64,000 nt of DNA from Leisingera sp. SS27 (GCF_028368855.1 NZ_JAQNCY010000001.1:62001-126000), one strand, 5' to 3'. Shown: positions 39,389 to 48,378, counted from the first letter of the stretch. Translations and numbers: made by a program. The notes: generated by a model not told the origin, from the letters alone.

Positions 39389-39417
39389 CTTCCCATGTCT
39401 CACTGTCCCGGTGAGGA

Positions 39418-40026
39418 TCAGTTGGTTTCTTCGCCAGCGGCGTCAGCAACCGGTGCGTCGTCGTCGGACGCAGCAGAGCCGATGTCGTCGAACAGCTCGG
39501 AGATTTCGTATTCCGCAGCGGCTTCCTCTTCGGCGGCCAGCTCCTGGATCGATTTGCCCGATGCCTGCAGTTCGGCTTCTTCTGCCGAACGTGCGACGTT
39601 CAGTTCGATGGTTGCTTCGACTTCCGGGTGCAGTTTCACGGAGACCGAGTGCAGGCCAAGGTCCTTGATCGGAGCGATCAGGGCGACCTGTTTCTTGTCG
39701 ACCGAGAAACCGGCTTCGGTTGCAGCATCAGCCGCGTCGCGCGGAGTGACGGAGCCGTACAGCGCGCCTGCGTCCGAAGCGGAGCGAATCACGATGAACT
39801 GCTGGCCGTCCAGCTTCTCTGCCAGAGCCTCGGCCTCTTTCTTGGTTTCCAGGTTGCGCGCTTCCAGCTGCGCTTTCTGGGCTTCGAAAGAAGCGATGTT
39901 GGCTTCGGAGGCGGTTTTCGCCTTGCCCTGCGGCAGCAGGAAGTTGCGGGCGAACCCGGGCTTCACGTCAACGACGTCGCCCATCTGGCCCAGCTTTGCA
40001 ACGCGCTCAAGAAGGATAACTTGCAT
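39418..40026 (-). CDS. rplI: 50S ribosomal protein L9
   Basis: L9 binds 23S rRNA at the base of the L1 stalk. The 202-residue product begins [19 protein letters not shown] with the expected two-domain layout: the N-terminal rRNA-binding domain (about 1-50), a long connecting helix ([21 protein letters not shown], about 70-90) and the C-terminal domain ending near residue 150. A further acidic alanine-rich tail (to 202) is the alphaproteobacterial extension. Last gene of rpsF-rpsR-rplI. Confidence 0.97.
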   Translation of the reverse strand: MQVILLERVAKLGQMGDVVDVKPGFARNFLLPQGKAKTASEANIASFEAQKAQLEARNLETKKEAEALAEKLDGQQFIVIRSASDAGALYGSVTPRDAADAATEAGFSVDKKQVALIAPIKDLGLHSVSVKLHPEVEATIELNVARSAEEAELQASGKSIQELAAEEEAAAEYEISELFDDIGSAASDDDAPVADAAGEETN

Positions 40027-40038
40027 CTGCTTATCTCC

Positions 40039-40266
40039 TTACTTCACGGCGTAGGGCAGCAAGGCGAGGAAGCGGGCGCGCTTGATAGCACGGGCCAGCT
40101 CACGCTGCTTCTTTGCCGAAACGGCGGTGATGCGCGAAGGCACGATCTTGCCGCGCTCAGAGATGTAGCGCTGCAGCAGACGGGTGTCTTTGTAGTCGAT
40201 CTTCGGCGCGTTGTCGCCCGAGAACGGGCAAACCTTGCGGCGGCGGAAAAACGGTTTGGCTGCCAT
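40039..40266 (-). CDS. rpsR: 30S ribosomal protein S18
   Basis: A 75-residue S18 ([20 protein letters not shown], then [21 protein letters not shown]). It binds 16S rRNA in the platform next to S6. 28 bases after rpsF and 12 before rplI, as expected for this operon. Confidence 0.97.
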   Translation of the reverse strand: MAAKPFFRRRKVCPFSGDNAPKIDYKDTRLLQRYISERGKIVPSRITAVSAKKQRELARAIKRARFLALLPYAVK

Positions 40267-40294
40267 GATTTAGCGTCCTTTTCTCAAGCGTTGA

Positions 40295-40648
40295 TCAGCG
40301 GCGCTCGCGACGGCCGTCGCGTTCGTCGCGCTTCTGCATCTGGACCGAAGGGCCCTCGGCGTGCTCGTCGACCTTGATGGTCAGGACGCGCATCACGTCA
40401 TCATGCAGACGCATCAGGCGCTCCATTTCCTGAACGGCGGCCGACGGTGCGTCGGTCTTCAGGAAGGCATAGTGGCCCTTGCGGTTCTTGTTGATCTTGT
40501 AGGCCATGGTCTTTACGCCCCAGTACTCCTGCTCGACCAGCTTGCCGCCGTTGTCGGACAGAACAGCACCGAAATGTTCGATGAGGCCTTCAGCTTGCGA
40601 GTTGGACAGGTCCTGACGCGCAATCATGACATGCTCATAGAGTGGCAT
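40295..40648 (-). CDS. rpsF: 30S ribosomal protein S6
   Basis: A 117-residue S6 (MPLYEHVMIARQDLSNSQAE) with the ferredoxin-like core and KAYWGVKTMAYKINKNRKG-type strand; the C-terminal tail QMQKRDERDGRRERR is basic. It forms a dimer with S18 on the 30S platform. First gene of rpsF-rpsR-rplI; the promoter should lie in 40649-40720. The rest of 40649-40976 holds no gene. Confidence 0.97.
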   Translation of the reverse strand: MPLYEHVMIARQDLSNSQAEGLIEHFGAVLSDNGGKLVEQEYWGVKTMAYKINKNRKGHYAFLKTDAPSAAVQEMERLMRLHDDVMRVLTIKVDEHAEGPSVQMQKRDERDGRRERR

Positions 40649-40976
40649 GCGAACTCCTGTTTGTGTCTAGGCGCATTTCATAGACCGGGCATTTGCTGCT
40701 TCCGCTGCCAGGTCACGAGAGTCTGCGCGGATCGAAGATGTCGCGGAAGCAGGGCCTCCTATACAGGCTGCGGCCGAAAGAGCAAGGCCAAAGGGCTTTT
40801 TGCGCAGGCTTCGATGACCCGCCGCGGCAAAACCGCAAGCCCGCCCCATTGCTGCCTCAATGCAGGTCTTCACTCCTTAACGAAGCCTTAACGCGGTGAA
40901 ACACGCGGCGCCTGCTTTCCAGGAGGGAAGCGTCAGCAAGGCAGAAGCAGACAGACCGCAGCAGAAGGGCAGTCAA

Positions 40977-41510
40977 ATGGCCGTGACAGACAACACCCCG
41001 CCGCAGATTTCCGGGATGCCCGGCGCCCGGGCACTAGGTGCGATTTCAGGGCCGGAGCCGCTGCGCCTGCGGTTTCAGGCGAACTGGAAGGTCCGGGTCG
41101 CGATGTTCCGTCTGCTTGGCGCTGCCATGATCCTCAGCTCCGCCGGACTGTGGCTCGTGCAGGGGGCCGGAGCCGATCCGGAAATGAACCTGATCCGCTT
41201 TGGTGTCTCCATTGTTTTCCTGCTGGCTGGGGTGGTGCTGATGACCGCGCATGAGCCCGCGGCCCGGCCAGAGGCCTGCTTCGATCCCGTCCGCCGCGAG
41301 TTGCGGGTTCTGAAACATGATGCCCAGGGCAGCCCGCGCACCGTTTTGCGCCGCAGCTATGACTCGCTGGGTGCCGCAAGGCTGACCGGCAGCGCCGTAC
41401 AGCTGTTTGAGGATGACGGCAGCCTGCTGATGGAACTGCCGCTGGACTCCGCCGCCACCCGCGGCCGACTGCGCGATCAGCTCAGCGGTGCAGTGAAGAT
41501 CCTGACCTGA
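40977..41510 (+). CDS. Two-helix membrane protein, unknown function
   Basis: A 177-residue protein. After a soluble N-terminal segment (to about residue 40, ending in LRLRFQANWKVR), helices at about 43-61 (MFRLLGAAMILSSAGLWLV) and 72-90 (LIRFGVSIVFLLAGVVLMT) precede an 85-residue cytoplasmic domain containing RRELRVLKHDAQG and FEDDGSLLMELPLD, which looks beta-rich. No family is recognised. The ATG at 40977 has GAAGGG upstream; a longer frame starts at 40896. Confidence 0.6.
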   Translation: MAVTDNTPPQISGMPGARALGAISGPEPLRLRFQANWKVRVAMFRLLGAAMILSSAGLWLVQGAGADPEMNLIRFGVSIVFLLAGVVLMTAHEPAARPEACFDPVRRELRVLKHDAQGSPRTVLRRSYDSLGAARLTGSAVQLFEDDGSLLMELPLDSAATRGRLRDQLSGAVKILT

Positions 41511-41666
41511 AGCCCCATCACATTTGCGCGAGACCGGACCCGGCTGCCTGCAGCCGGGTTTTGTGTTCGCGCGCTCACAGATAATGTTGGTTTTTGCGGT
41601 CTTCCTTTTGAGGCCGAAACCGTCACATCTGTTGCTATGAAAATTCTTCAACCCGGAGCCTTTGAA

Positions 41667-42245
41667 ATGAAAAAGACACTGCTTGCCGCCGCCCTGGCCG
41701 CTGTTGCTGCAACCGGCGCTGCCGCCGCACCGGAAAAATACGTGCTGGACGCAAGCCACAGCCAGATTCTGTTCGATTACAACCATCTCGGCTACTCGAC
41801 CACTTATGGCCTGTTCTCCGGCTTTGAGGGCGAAATCATGTTCGACCAGGAAGACCCGGCGAACTCCTCCGTTTCCGTGTCGATGCCGCTCAGCATGATG
41901 TTCACAGGCTGGCAGGCGCGTTTTGATCACTTCATGACCAAGGATTTCTTCGACGCGACAGACGACGAAACCATCAGCTTCACCTCCACCGGCATCGAAG
42001 TGACCGGCGACAACACCGCCAAGATCACCGGCGACCTGACCCTGAACGGCGTCACCAAACCCGTGGTGCTGGACGCCAAGCTGAACCAGGCGGGCGAGCA
42101 TCCGATGGCCAAGAAGCCCTGGGCGGGCTTTGACGCCACCACCCGGATCCTGCGCACCGACTACAATCTGGGCCAGTTCGCGCCCTTCGTCAGTGACGAG
42201 GTCAACATCAAGATCTCCGTCGAGGCGATGAAGGCCGACAGCTGA
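41667..42245 (+). CDS. YceI-family periplasmic protein
   Basis: A 192-residue protein with signal peptide MKKTLLAAALAAVAATGAAA and a YceI lipocalin-like barrel: KYVLDASHSQILFDYNHLGY, then VSMPLSMMFTGW, LTLNGVTKPVVLDA, GFDATTRILRTDYNLG. YceI binds long isoprenoid chains such as ubiquinone or octaprenyl phosphate; the physiological role is unclear. The ATG at 41667 gives the signal peptide. A second YceI domain is encoded 2 kb downstream fused to cytochrome b561. Confidence 0.92.
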   Translation: MKKTLLAAALAAVAATGAAAAPEKYVLDASHSQILFDYNHLGYSTTYGLFSGFEGEIMFDQEDPANSSVSVSMPLSMMFTGWQARFDHFMTKDFFDATDDETISFTSTGIEVTGDNTAKITGDLTLNGVTKPVVLDAKLNQAGEHPMAKKPWAGFDATTRILRTDYNLGQFAPFVSDEVNIKISVEAMKADS

Positions 42246-42422
42246 TCCAGCTGCAAATTGCCGGAAATTCTGCCGCCGGCTCCCTCAGGGGCCGGCGGTT
42301 TTCTCTTTCTGCCGGACACGCACCGGGCCTCCCCAAAGTGTGAGCGGAGTTCATTGGCGTTTGCTGCGCTGCTGGAGCAGCCTGAAAGCGGCCTCACGGG
42401 CCACCTCAGAAAGGAGGTTCCC

Positions 42423-42764
42423 ATGTTCCGCTTTGGTATTTCCGCATCAGCTGCGGCCTTGGCCTTCGCTGCCAGTCTGGCCTTTGCGGCACCGGCAGCC
42501 GCTCTTGAAACAGGCAACGGCTCGGCGCGTGTCGTCACCGGGCTGGTAGAACTGGGCTTCGCAGCCAAGAGCCAGGACATCCGAAAGCACCGCCGGCACG
42601 GCTACAATCGCGGCTATTCCCCGCGCACCTATTACAAACCCTACCGCGGCCGTCACTATGTCAAACGGCACCGGCACCATTCCCGCGGTCTGCACCGGCA
42701 CCGTTCCCGCGGTCTGCACCGGCACCGTGCGCGCCACGGCGGCTACTACCGGCACCGCCATTAA
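42423..42764 (+). CDS. Secreted His/Arg-rich repeat protein
   Basis: A 113-residue protein with signal peptide MFRFGISASAAALAFAASLA. After a short neutral region, the C-terminal half is extremely rich in His, Arg and Tyr (HRRHGYNRGYSPRTYYKPY, then HRHHSRGLHRHRSRGLHRHR). The last part repeats the unit SRGLHRHR, encoded by a 24-bp tandem repeat at about 42685-42734. Such proteins may bind metal or acidic polymers in the periplasm; no function is known. A very strong AAAGGAGG site precedes the ATG. Function is not inferred further. Confidence 0.7.
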   Translation: MFRFGISASAAALAFAASLAFAAPAAALETGNGSARVVTGLVELGFAAKSQDIRKHRRHGYNRGYSPRTYYKPYRGRHYVKRHRHHSRGLHRHRSRGLHRHRARHGGYYRHRH

Positions 42765-42875
42765 TCCCCCATTCCGGTTGCAGCTGATTGGCGGTTGCAA
42801 TCATGGCGAGTTGATTGGACCGGATTTTTTGTGCAACTGACTGGGCGGGGCAAGCAGTGCTTCGGTCAGCAGGAG

Positions 42876-43377
42876 ATGCCGGTGGTAAAAGGCACGTATC
42901 AAGGTGAATGCCTCCGGTACCGCCGGTCGCAGCGCGGAGACGCGCAGACCGTGTTTGATCTCGTGATCGCGTCAGTCAGCCGTTTGGCGCCCGATCCTTA
43001 CCCGCACGATGTGGTGGGCAGCTGGATGTCGGGCCGCGCAGCGGCTGACTACCAGACGGATTGTGAAGCTGGTGAAATCTGGATCGCTGAGGCAGGTTGC
43101 GATGCCGTGGGGTTCTCCCATGGGGTGCCGGGTGAGATTAAGCGCCTGTTTGTTTCAGCAGCGTTCACGGGCCTGGGAGCCGGGGCCGGGCTGATGCAGC
43201 GCGCGCTGGAGGATGCGCTGAAGGATGGCGCAGGCCATGTGCGGATTGAAGCAACCCTGAACGCGGTTCCGTTTTATCAAAAATGGGGCTTTTCTGTAAC
43301 CGGCCGGGGGGGTGTTTTCCGGCCGGGACGAAGCTTTGCCCGTCATCGGCGTCGCCATCCTGGAAAAGGTTTTCTGA
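42876..43377 (+). pseudogene. GNAT acetyltransferase, frameshifted in a G7 tract
   Basis: A GNAT N-acetyltransferase of about 165 residues, starting near 42876 (ATG) or 42882 (GTG). The acetyl-CoA loop RLFVSAAFTGLGAGAG (about residues 88-103) and the C-terminal FYQKWGFSVTGRG are clear. At the seven-G run 43306-43312 the frame jumps: the current frame runs on for hundreds of codons through antisense sequence, while the frame one base shorter gives the normal GNAT end, GVFSGRDEALPVIGVAIL and EKVF, then a stop at 43375-43377. So one G too many breaks the gene. Either a real mutation, phase variation, or a sequencing error. Confidence 0.7.
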
Positions 43378-43487
43378 ATATCCGCAACGGGTCGCAATCA
43401 GCGGCGCCAGGCCCAAGGCTGCCAGAGGTGCCGGCCTTGCCGGCGCAGCTGCCGGGCGCGGGAGCATTCGGCTCCCGGTTCCGGCCG

Positions 43488-44741
43488 TTATTCCGCCCGC
43501 CTGGCGTCCAGTTCCACTTCCACATCAACGGCAAACGCCAGCGAGCTTTCATCCGGCAGGCTCTTGCCTACCCCGAAATCCAGCCGGTTCAGGGTCAGCC
43601 CGCCACGCATCTTGGCGGTGTCGCCGTTCAGCTCCAGATCAAAGGGCAGGGTGGCCGGCACGGTTTCGCCCTTGATGGTCAGGGTGCCCACCGCCTGATA
43701 GCCCTCTGCCAGCTTCTCGATCTCTGCCGTGAACTGCGCGGTGGGGAAATTGGCGCTGTCGAAGTAATCCGCGCCCATTGCCTGGCTGGCAACGGACCCA
43801 AGCTCCAGCGAAGCGATCGCGATGGTCACCTCCACATCGCCCGCCGGGCCGGGGGCGGCAGGTTCTTCGAAGTTGATCACCGCCGACCATTCGCCAAAGC
43901 TGCCATTGATGACGCTGCCCATCTGGGTGACGGCAATGCCCAGTGTGCCGGATTGCACCACCCAGCTGCCGGCACCCACGGGCGCAGCGGCCACCACCGG
44001 GGCAACGGTGCCTTCCGTTCCGTGGTCGTGGCTGTGGTCATGGCCGCCCAGAATGCCCAGCGCCGCACCGCCGCCCAGCACGCCGCCCCAGACCACCACT
44101 GCGGCCAGCAGCGGTGCCAGGCTGTGCGCCTGCGCTGGCGGCTTGGGCAGGGTGCCGCTGCCCGGCAGCATCCGCCGCAGGGTCGCGTCGCGGTCAATGA
44201 CATGGTGCTTCAGCGCGCCGGCAATATGCAGAGCCAGCGCCGCCGCCAGCGTCCACACCAGAAGCCAGTGCAAGCCCCCAAAGAACCCCGCCACATGGTC
44301 GGACTTCGGCACAAACGGCAGATTCTGTCCGAACGGCCACCAGATCGGCGCAAAGCCTGTGGTCGCGGCATGATGGATCCAGCCCGACAGCGGCGCCGCC
44401 ACCAGCGAGCCGTATAGGAGCCAATGCACCACCTCCGCCGCCAGCGCCTCTGCCTTGCGGTCCGGATGCAGCAGTCCGGGCTTCGGCTGGCTCAGCGCCC
44501 ACAGGATCCGCAGCAGCGCAGTAAGGAACACCGCGACCCCAACTGTCTTGTGCAGCGAGAACAGCAGCGTTGCCCGCTCGATCACCGCCTGGCTGCCGTC
44601 AAACCCGGGGCTCTGGATCTCATGCGCCAGTTCATTGGCGAAATAGCCCAGCGGAAAGGCCGAGAAGATCAGCAGGGCGGTCAGCCAATGAAATCCTTTG
44701 GCGACAGATCCATAAGACGAAAACGTGTTGGAGCGGGACAT
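43488..44741 (-). CDS. Cytochrome b561-YceI fusion protein
   Basis: A 417-residue protein. The N-terminal half (about 10-200) is a four-helix cytochrome b561 with paired haem-ligand histidines in VAKGFHWLTALLIF, LLFSLHKTVGVAVFLT, HWLLYGSLVAAPLSGW and AAALALHIAGALKHHVI. A Gly/Pro/His linker (GGHDHSHDHG near residue 240) leads to a YceI barrel (GSWVVQSGTLGIAV onward) ending ELDARRAE. b561 proteins move electrons across the membrane; fused to a quinone-binding YceI domain, it probably handles a periplasmic quinone. The ATG at 44741 has AGGAA 8 bases upstream; an earlier one at 44750 is also possible. Confidence 0.9.
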   Translation of the reverse strand: MSRSNTFSSYGSVAKGFHWLTALLIFSAFPLGYFANELAHEIQSPGFDGSQAVIERATLLFSLHKTVGVAVFLTALLRILWALSQPKPGLLHPDRKAEALAAEVVHWLLYGSLVAAPLSGWIHHAATTGFAPIWWPFGQNLPFVPKSDHVAGFFGGLHWLLVWTLAAALALHIAGALKHHVIDRDATLRRMLPGSGTLPKPPAQAHSLAPLLAAVVVWGGVLGGGAALGILGGHDHSHDHGTEGTVAPVVAAAPVGAGSWVVQSGTLGIAVTQMGSVINGSFGEWSAVINFEEPAAPGPAGDVEVTIAIASLELGSVASQAMGADYFDSANFPTAQFTAEIEKLAEGYQAVGTLTIKGETVPATLPFDLELNGDTAKMRGGLTLNRLDFGVGKSLPDESSLAFAVDVEVELDARRAE

Positions 44742-44917
44742 AAAGCGCATTTCCTGGTCAGGGTCCGGTTGACCTTAACCTAACCGCGCGCACCCGGGAT
44801 GCAACGCATGAGGCTGTCCGCCCATGCACAGCTTTCGTGCGCAATATGCACCTTTGCTTGTACGTTAGGGAAAGGGCGGGTACATCAGGCAAAACGCTAA
44901 AACGGACGAGGTCTTCA

Positions 44918-45850
44918 ATGACGATCGCATTTGTGTTCCCCGGGCAGGGCGCCCAGACAATCGGCATGGGCAAGGCGCTGGCAGAGGCCTATCCGGCCGC
45001 CAAAGCCATCTTTGACGAGGTCGACAGCGCTCTGGGCGAAAGCCTGAGCCAGCTGATCTGGGAGGGCGACATCGAAACCCTGACCTTGACCCAGAACGCC
45101 CAGCCCGCCCTGATGGCCACCTCGATGGCCGCCATGCGCGCGCTGGAGGCTGAAGGTGTCACCATCGGCAAAGCCGACTTTGTGGCCGGCCACTCCTTGG
45201 GTGAATACTCCGCTCTTGCTGCCGCCGGCGCCATTTCGGTTGCCGACACCGCCCGCCTGCTGCGCACCCGCGGGCTCGCGATGCAAAGCGCCGTGCCGGT
45301 GGGCGAGGGCGCCATGGCCGCGATCCTAGGCCTCGACCTCGACGCCGTGCGCGCAGTTGCTGAGGAAGCCGCGCAAGGCGAGGTCTGCCAGGCCGCCAAC
45401 GACAACGACCCCACCCAGGTGGTGGTCTCCGGCGCCAAGGCCGCGGTCGAACGCGCCGCTGAGATCGCCAAGGCGAAAGGCGCCAAACGCGCGGTGATGC
45501 TGCCGGTGTCCGCCCCCTTCCACTGCGCCCTGATGCAGCCTGCCGCCGATGCCATGGCCGAGGCGCTGGCAGGCGTCGATATCAAATCCCCCGCGGTGCC
45601 GCTCATTGCCAACGTCCGCGCCGATGCGGTCACCAGCCCGGATGAGATCCGCCAGCTGCTGGTCGAACAGGTGACCGGCTCCGTGCGCTGGCGCGAAAGC
45701 GTGCAGGCGATGGCCTCTAAAGGCGTCACCGAATTCTGGGAAATCGGCGCCGGCAAGGCACTCTCGGGCATGATCCGCAAGATCAACCGCAATCTGGCCT
45801 GCCGCCAGGTCGGCGCCCCGGACGACGCTAAAGCCGCCGCTGAGGCCTGA
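44918..45850 (+). CDS. fabD: Malonyl-CoA:ACP transacylase FabD
   Basis: Loads malonyl groups onto acyl carrier protein for fatty-acid synthesis. The 310-residue product has the acyltransferase signature VAGHSLGEYSALAAAGA with the nucleophile Ser93, the N-terminal FPGQGAQ, and HCALMQPAADAM with the catalytic histidine. The ATG at 44918 starts the family sequence MTIAFVFPGQ; upstream in-frame codons look noncoding. It leads the fabD-fabG run, 61 bases before fabG. Confidence 0.96.
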   Translation: MTIAFVFPGQGAQTIGMGKALAEAYPAAKAIFDEVDSALGESLSQLIWEGDIETLTLTQNAQPALMATSMAAMRALEAEGVTIGKADFVAGHSLGEYSALAAAGAISVADTARLLRTRGLAMQSAVPVGEGAMAAILGLDLDAVRAVAEEAAQGEVCQAANDNDPTQVVVSGAKAAVERAAEIAKAKGAKRAVMLPVSAPFHCALMQPAADAMAEALAGVDIKSPAVPLIANVRADAVTSPDEIRQLLVEQVTGSVRWRESVQAMASKGVTEFWEIGAGKALSGMIRKINRNLACRQVGAPDDAKAAAEA

Positions 45851-45911
45851 AACAGATTTGTCGGCGCCCGCTCCGTGGCGCGCGCCGGCTCCGCACATAA
45901 AGGACAAGAAC

Positions 45912-46649
45912 ATGTTTGATCTGACTGGCAAGACTGCCCTCATCACCGGCGCCTCCGGCGGCATCGGCGGCGACATCGCCCGCGCCCTGCACGCCGCCGG
46001 CGCCACCGTTGCCCTCTCCGGCACCCGCGAAGAACCGCTGCAGGCGCTGGCCGCCGAACTGGGCGGGCGCGCCCATGTGCTGCCCTGCAACCTGTCTGAT
46101 GCCGAAGCCGTCGAAGCTCTGCCGAAGCAGGCGGCTGAGGCGATGGGCTCCGTCGACATTCTGGTCAACAACGCAGGCATCACCCGCGACAATCTCTTCA
46201 TGCGCATGAAGGACGAAGAGTGGCAGAGCGTGCTGGACGTGAACCTCACCTCCACCATGCGCCTGTGCCGCGGTGTTCTGCGCGGAATGATGAAGGCGCG
46301 CTGGGGCCGCATCATCAACATCTCGTCTGTGGTTGGCGCCACCGGCAACCCCGGCCAGGGCAACTATGCCGCCTCCAAGGCAGGCATGGTCGGCATGTCC
46401 AAGTCGCTCGCCTATGAGGTCGCCAACCGCGGCATCACCGTGAATGCCGTCGCGCCGGGCTTCATTGCCACTGCCATGACCGACAAGCTGAACGACAACC
46501 AGAAAGACGCGATCCTCACCCAAATCCCGGCCGGCCGCATGGGGGATTCGAAGGAAATCGCCTCTGCCGTTCTGTATCTGGCCAGCCAGGAGGCAGGCTA
46601 TGTCACCGGCACAACCCTGCATGTGAACGGCGGCATGGCGATGATCTGA
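45912..46649 (+). CDS. fabG: 3-oxoacyl-ACP reductase FabG
   Basis: NADPH-dependent beta-ketoacyl-ACP reductase of the fatty-acid cycle. The 245-residue SDR protein shows the nucleotide-binding TGASGGIG (residues 12-19), NNAG (87-90), the catalytic Ser139 in NISSVV and Tyr152/Lys156 in YAASKAG. An AAAGGA site precedes the ATG at 45912. A clear terminator follows at 46674, so acpP is expressed mainly from its own promoter. Confidence 0.96.
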   Translation: MFDLTGKTALITGASGGIGGDIARALHAAGATVALSGTREEPLQALAAELGGRAHVLPCNLSDAEAVEALPKQAAEAMGSVDILVNNAGITRDNLFMRMKDEEWQSVLDVNLTSTMRLCRGVLRGMMKARWGRIINISSVVGATGNPGQGNYAASKAGMVGMSKSLAYEVANRGITVNAVAPGFIATAMTDKLNDNQKDAILTQIPAGRMGDSKEIASAVLYLASQEAGYVTGTTLHVNGGMAMI

Positions 46650-46673
46650 TCGCCCCTCCGTGCCCGGATTTTG

Positions 46674-46704
46674 AAAACCCCGCAGCCTGTCTGCGGGGTT
46701 TTTT
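46674..46704 (+). terminator. Intrinsic terminator after fabG
   Basis: Stem AAACCCCGCAG / CTGCGGGGTTT with loop CCTGT and a TTTTTT tail, 25 bases past the fabG stop. The following 46705-47064 has no gene; TTGCCT at 46891 and TATAGG at 46913 (spacing 16) form a possible acpP promoter. Confidence 0.93.
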
Positions 46705-47064
46705 CGTCCTGGAGGCTCTGTACAAGACCCTCGGCGCGGGCGAGACTCAGCCGCCAAATGGTTGAAATCCGGTGAAAAAGCAAAAAAGATCCGGCGCAAG
46801 CCTTGCAACCACTTGATTACAAGGCCATCTGCACGCTTCATAGCGGCCACAGGCAAGCCGCGCCGCCGCCTGATGACCGCGCGAAACCGTTTGCCTTGGC
46901 TGCGGTCTATGCTATAGGCGGCCCGTATCCGTCGGCATTTCCTAACGGAAACGCCGCACTGTCCCCGTCCCGCGGGGATCACACCGCCCGCTCCGGGCAA
47001 AACCACGCCGCCCGGCAGGGCAGGGCAGAACCGGGCAGAGTGCCCTGTAAAACGAGGAAGAGAC

Positions 47065-47298
47065 ATGAGCGACGTCGCAGATCGCGTTAAAAAGATCGTT
47101 GTTGAGCACCTGGGTGTTGAAGAAGACAAGGTCACCGAAAACGCCTCCTTCATTGACGATCTGGGCGCAGACAGCCTGGACACCGTGGAACTGGTGATGG
47201 CGTTTGAAGAAGAGTTCGGCATCGAGATCCCGGACGACGCAGCCGAAACCATCCAGACCTTCGGCGACGCGGTCAAGTTCATCTCCGAAGCGTCCTAA
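47065..47298 (+). CDS. acpP: Acyl carrier protein
   Basis: A 77-residue acidic protein ([20 protein letters not shown]) carrying the phosphopantetheine site at Ser37 in [13 protein letters not shown]. It shuttles the growing acyl chain among Fab enzymes. Gene order fabD-fabG-acpP, then fabF after about 3.7 kb of inserted genes. Strong GAGGAAGAG site upstream. Confidence 0.97.
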   Translation: MSDVADRVKKIVVEHLGVEEDKVTENASFIDDLGADSLDTVELVMAFEEEFGIEIPDDAAETIQTFGDAVKFISEAS

Positions 47299-47323
47299 GC
47301 CACGCTTCCGGATGACCGGATTT

Positions 47324-47358
47324 AACGGCGCTCTCCTGCACGGAGGGCGCCGTTTTCT
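47324..47358 (+). terminator. Intrinsic terminator after acpP
   Basis: Arms AACGGCGCTCTCC and GGAGGGCGCCGTT pair over 13 positions (one G-U) around a 5-base loop, with TTTTCTTA following; 26 bases past the stop. Confidence 0.88.
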
Positions 47359-47551
47359 TATGGTTTTGCGGGGTGGCGAATCTGTTTCTGCGGCAATCTG
47401 GCGCCTTGTGATTTGGCTGCGTGTTTGCGCTATCGGCCAGCCTGGAAACCCGCGCCGCAATTGGTCCACAAATGGTCAGGATACGGCGTTCCGCCGGGAA
47501 ATTTCCGTGCTACTCTGATCTCATGAGGCATTACATGAGGAGACTGGCAAT

Positions 47552-48295
47552 ATGATCATCTACCCCACGATGGAAATTCAGAACGGCCGTTGCGTGACCC
47601 TCGAAAAAGGCCGCCTGGATGAGCCGCAGATCTGGCATGTGGACCCGGTAGAAACCGCCAAGGGCTTTGCAGCGGCGGGGGCTGAATGGATGCACCTGAC
47701 CGATTTCAATGCCCTCGAAGGCGACAACAGCAATGAGGACCTGGTTGCCCAGATAATCCGCGGTGCCGGTATCCCGGTGCAGCTTGGCGGCGGTATGCGT
47801 TCGCGCGAACAGGTTGAGCATTGGATCGACAAAGGGGCAGGGCGTATTGTGATCGGCACCCTGGCAGCCCGCGATCCGCATCTTGTTCAGGAACTGGCGA
47901 AACACCACCCGGACCAGATCGTGCTGGCGGTGGACATCTGGCAGGGCCAGGTGATGACCGATGGCTGGCGCAAATCCGGCGCCTTCACCCCCGAAGCCTA
48001 CCTCGAGGCCTTTGCGGGCGCGCCCTTTGCGGGCATCATCATTACCGACATCGATTCCGATGTTTCCGATACCGAAGCACAGATGGGGCTGATCTCGCAT
48101 CTCGCTTCGCTGGTGAAACTTCCGGTGATCGCCAGCGGTGTGGTGCGCAATGCTGATGACATTTCACGGCTCAAGTACATTTCCAACATCGCCGGGGTTC
48201 AGGTCGGCCGGGCCCTGTTCCGCAAGACCCTCTCAGTCGAGGAAGCGCTGGCTGTTGCCCGCCCGGAGCCGGAACCGGTGGCAGAATTCCAGTAA
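47552..48295 (+). CDS. HisA/HisF-related TIM-barrel protein
   Basis: A 247-residue protein with the HisA fold: IIYPTMEIQNGRCVTLEKG, LGGGMRSREQVEHWIDKGAG, RIVIGTLAARDP, VDIWQGQVMTDGW, IITDIDSDV, ASGVVRNADDI. In HisA the first catalytic acid is an aspartate at the end of strand 1 (near residue 8); here it is Glu8 in MEIQNG, while the second acid (VDIWQG) is kept. It is not next to other his genes. It may be a second HisA with altered activity or a paralogue for another sugar phosphate. GGAG site before the ATG at 47552. Confidence 0.8.
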   Translation: MIIYPTMEIQNGRCVTLEKGRLDEPQIWHVDPVETAKGFAAAGAEWMHLTDFNALEGDNSNEDLVAQIIRGAGIPVQLGGGMRSREQVEHWIDKGAGRIVIGTLAARDPHLVQELAKHHPDQIVLAVDIWQGQVMTDGWRKSGAFTPEAYLEAFAGAPFAGIIITDIDSDVSDTEAQMGLISHLASLVKLPVIASGVVRNADDISRLKYISNIAGVQVGRALFRKTLSVEEALAVARPEPEPVAEFQ

Positions 48296-48350
48296 CCGCC
48301 GCCTACGGCGGAAATGAGCCCGGGAACAATCAGTCCGGAAAAAAATCTGC

Positions 48351-48378
48351 AAAGGGCGTCTGCACTCAGGCGCCCTTT
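48351..48378. terminator. Hairpin between convergent HisA-like and PilZ genes
   Basis: Arms AAAGGGCGTCTG and CAGGCGCCCTTT pair (one G-U) around CACT, 56 bases past the HisA-like stop. Only TTT on the plus side, but CAGATTTTTTTC lies on the minus strand after it. Likely bidirectional terminator. Confidence 0.6.

Noticed and set aside
42795-44417. One 540-codon plus-strand frame covering the GNAT and the b561-YceI antisense.
   Set aside because: Only the GNAT part up to 43305 has protein-like sequence; the rest is antisense to the b561-YceI gene and opens because of a frameshift in the G7 tract.
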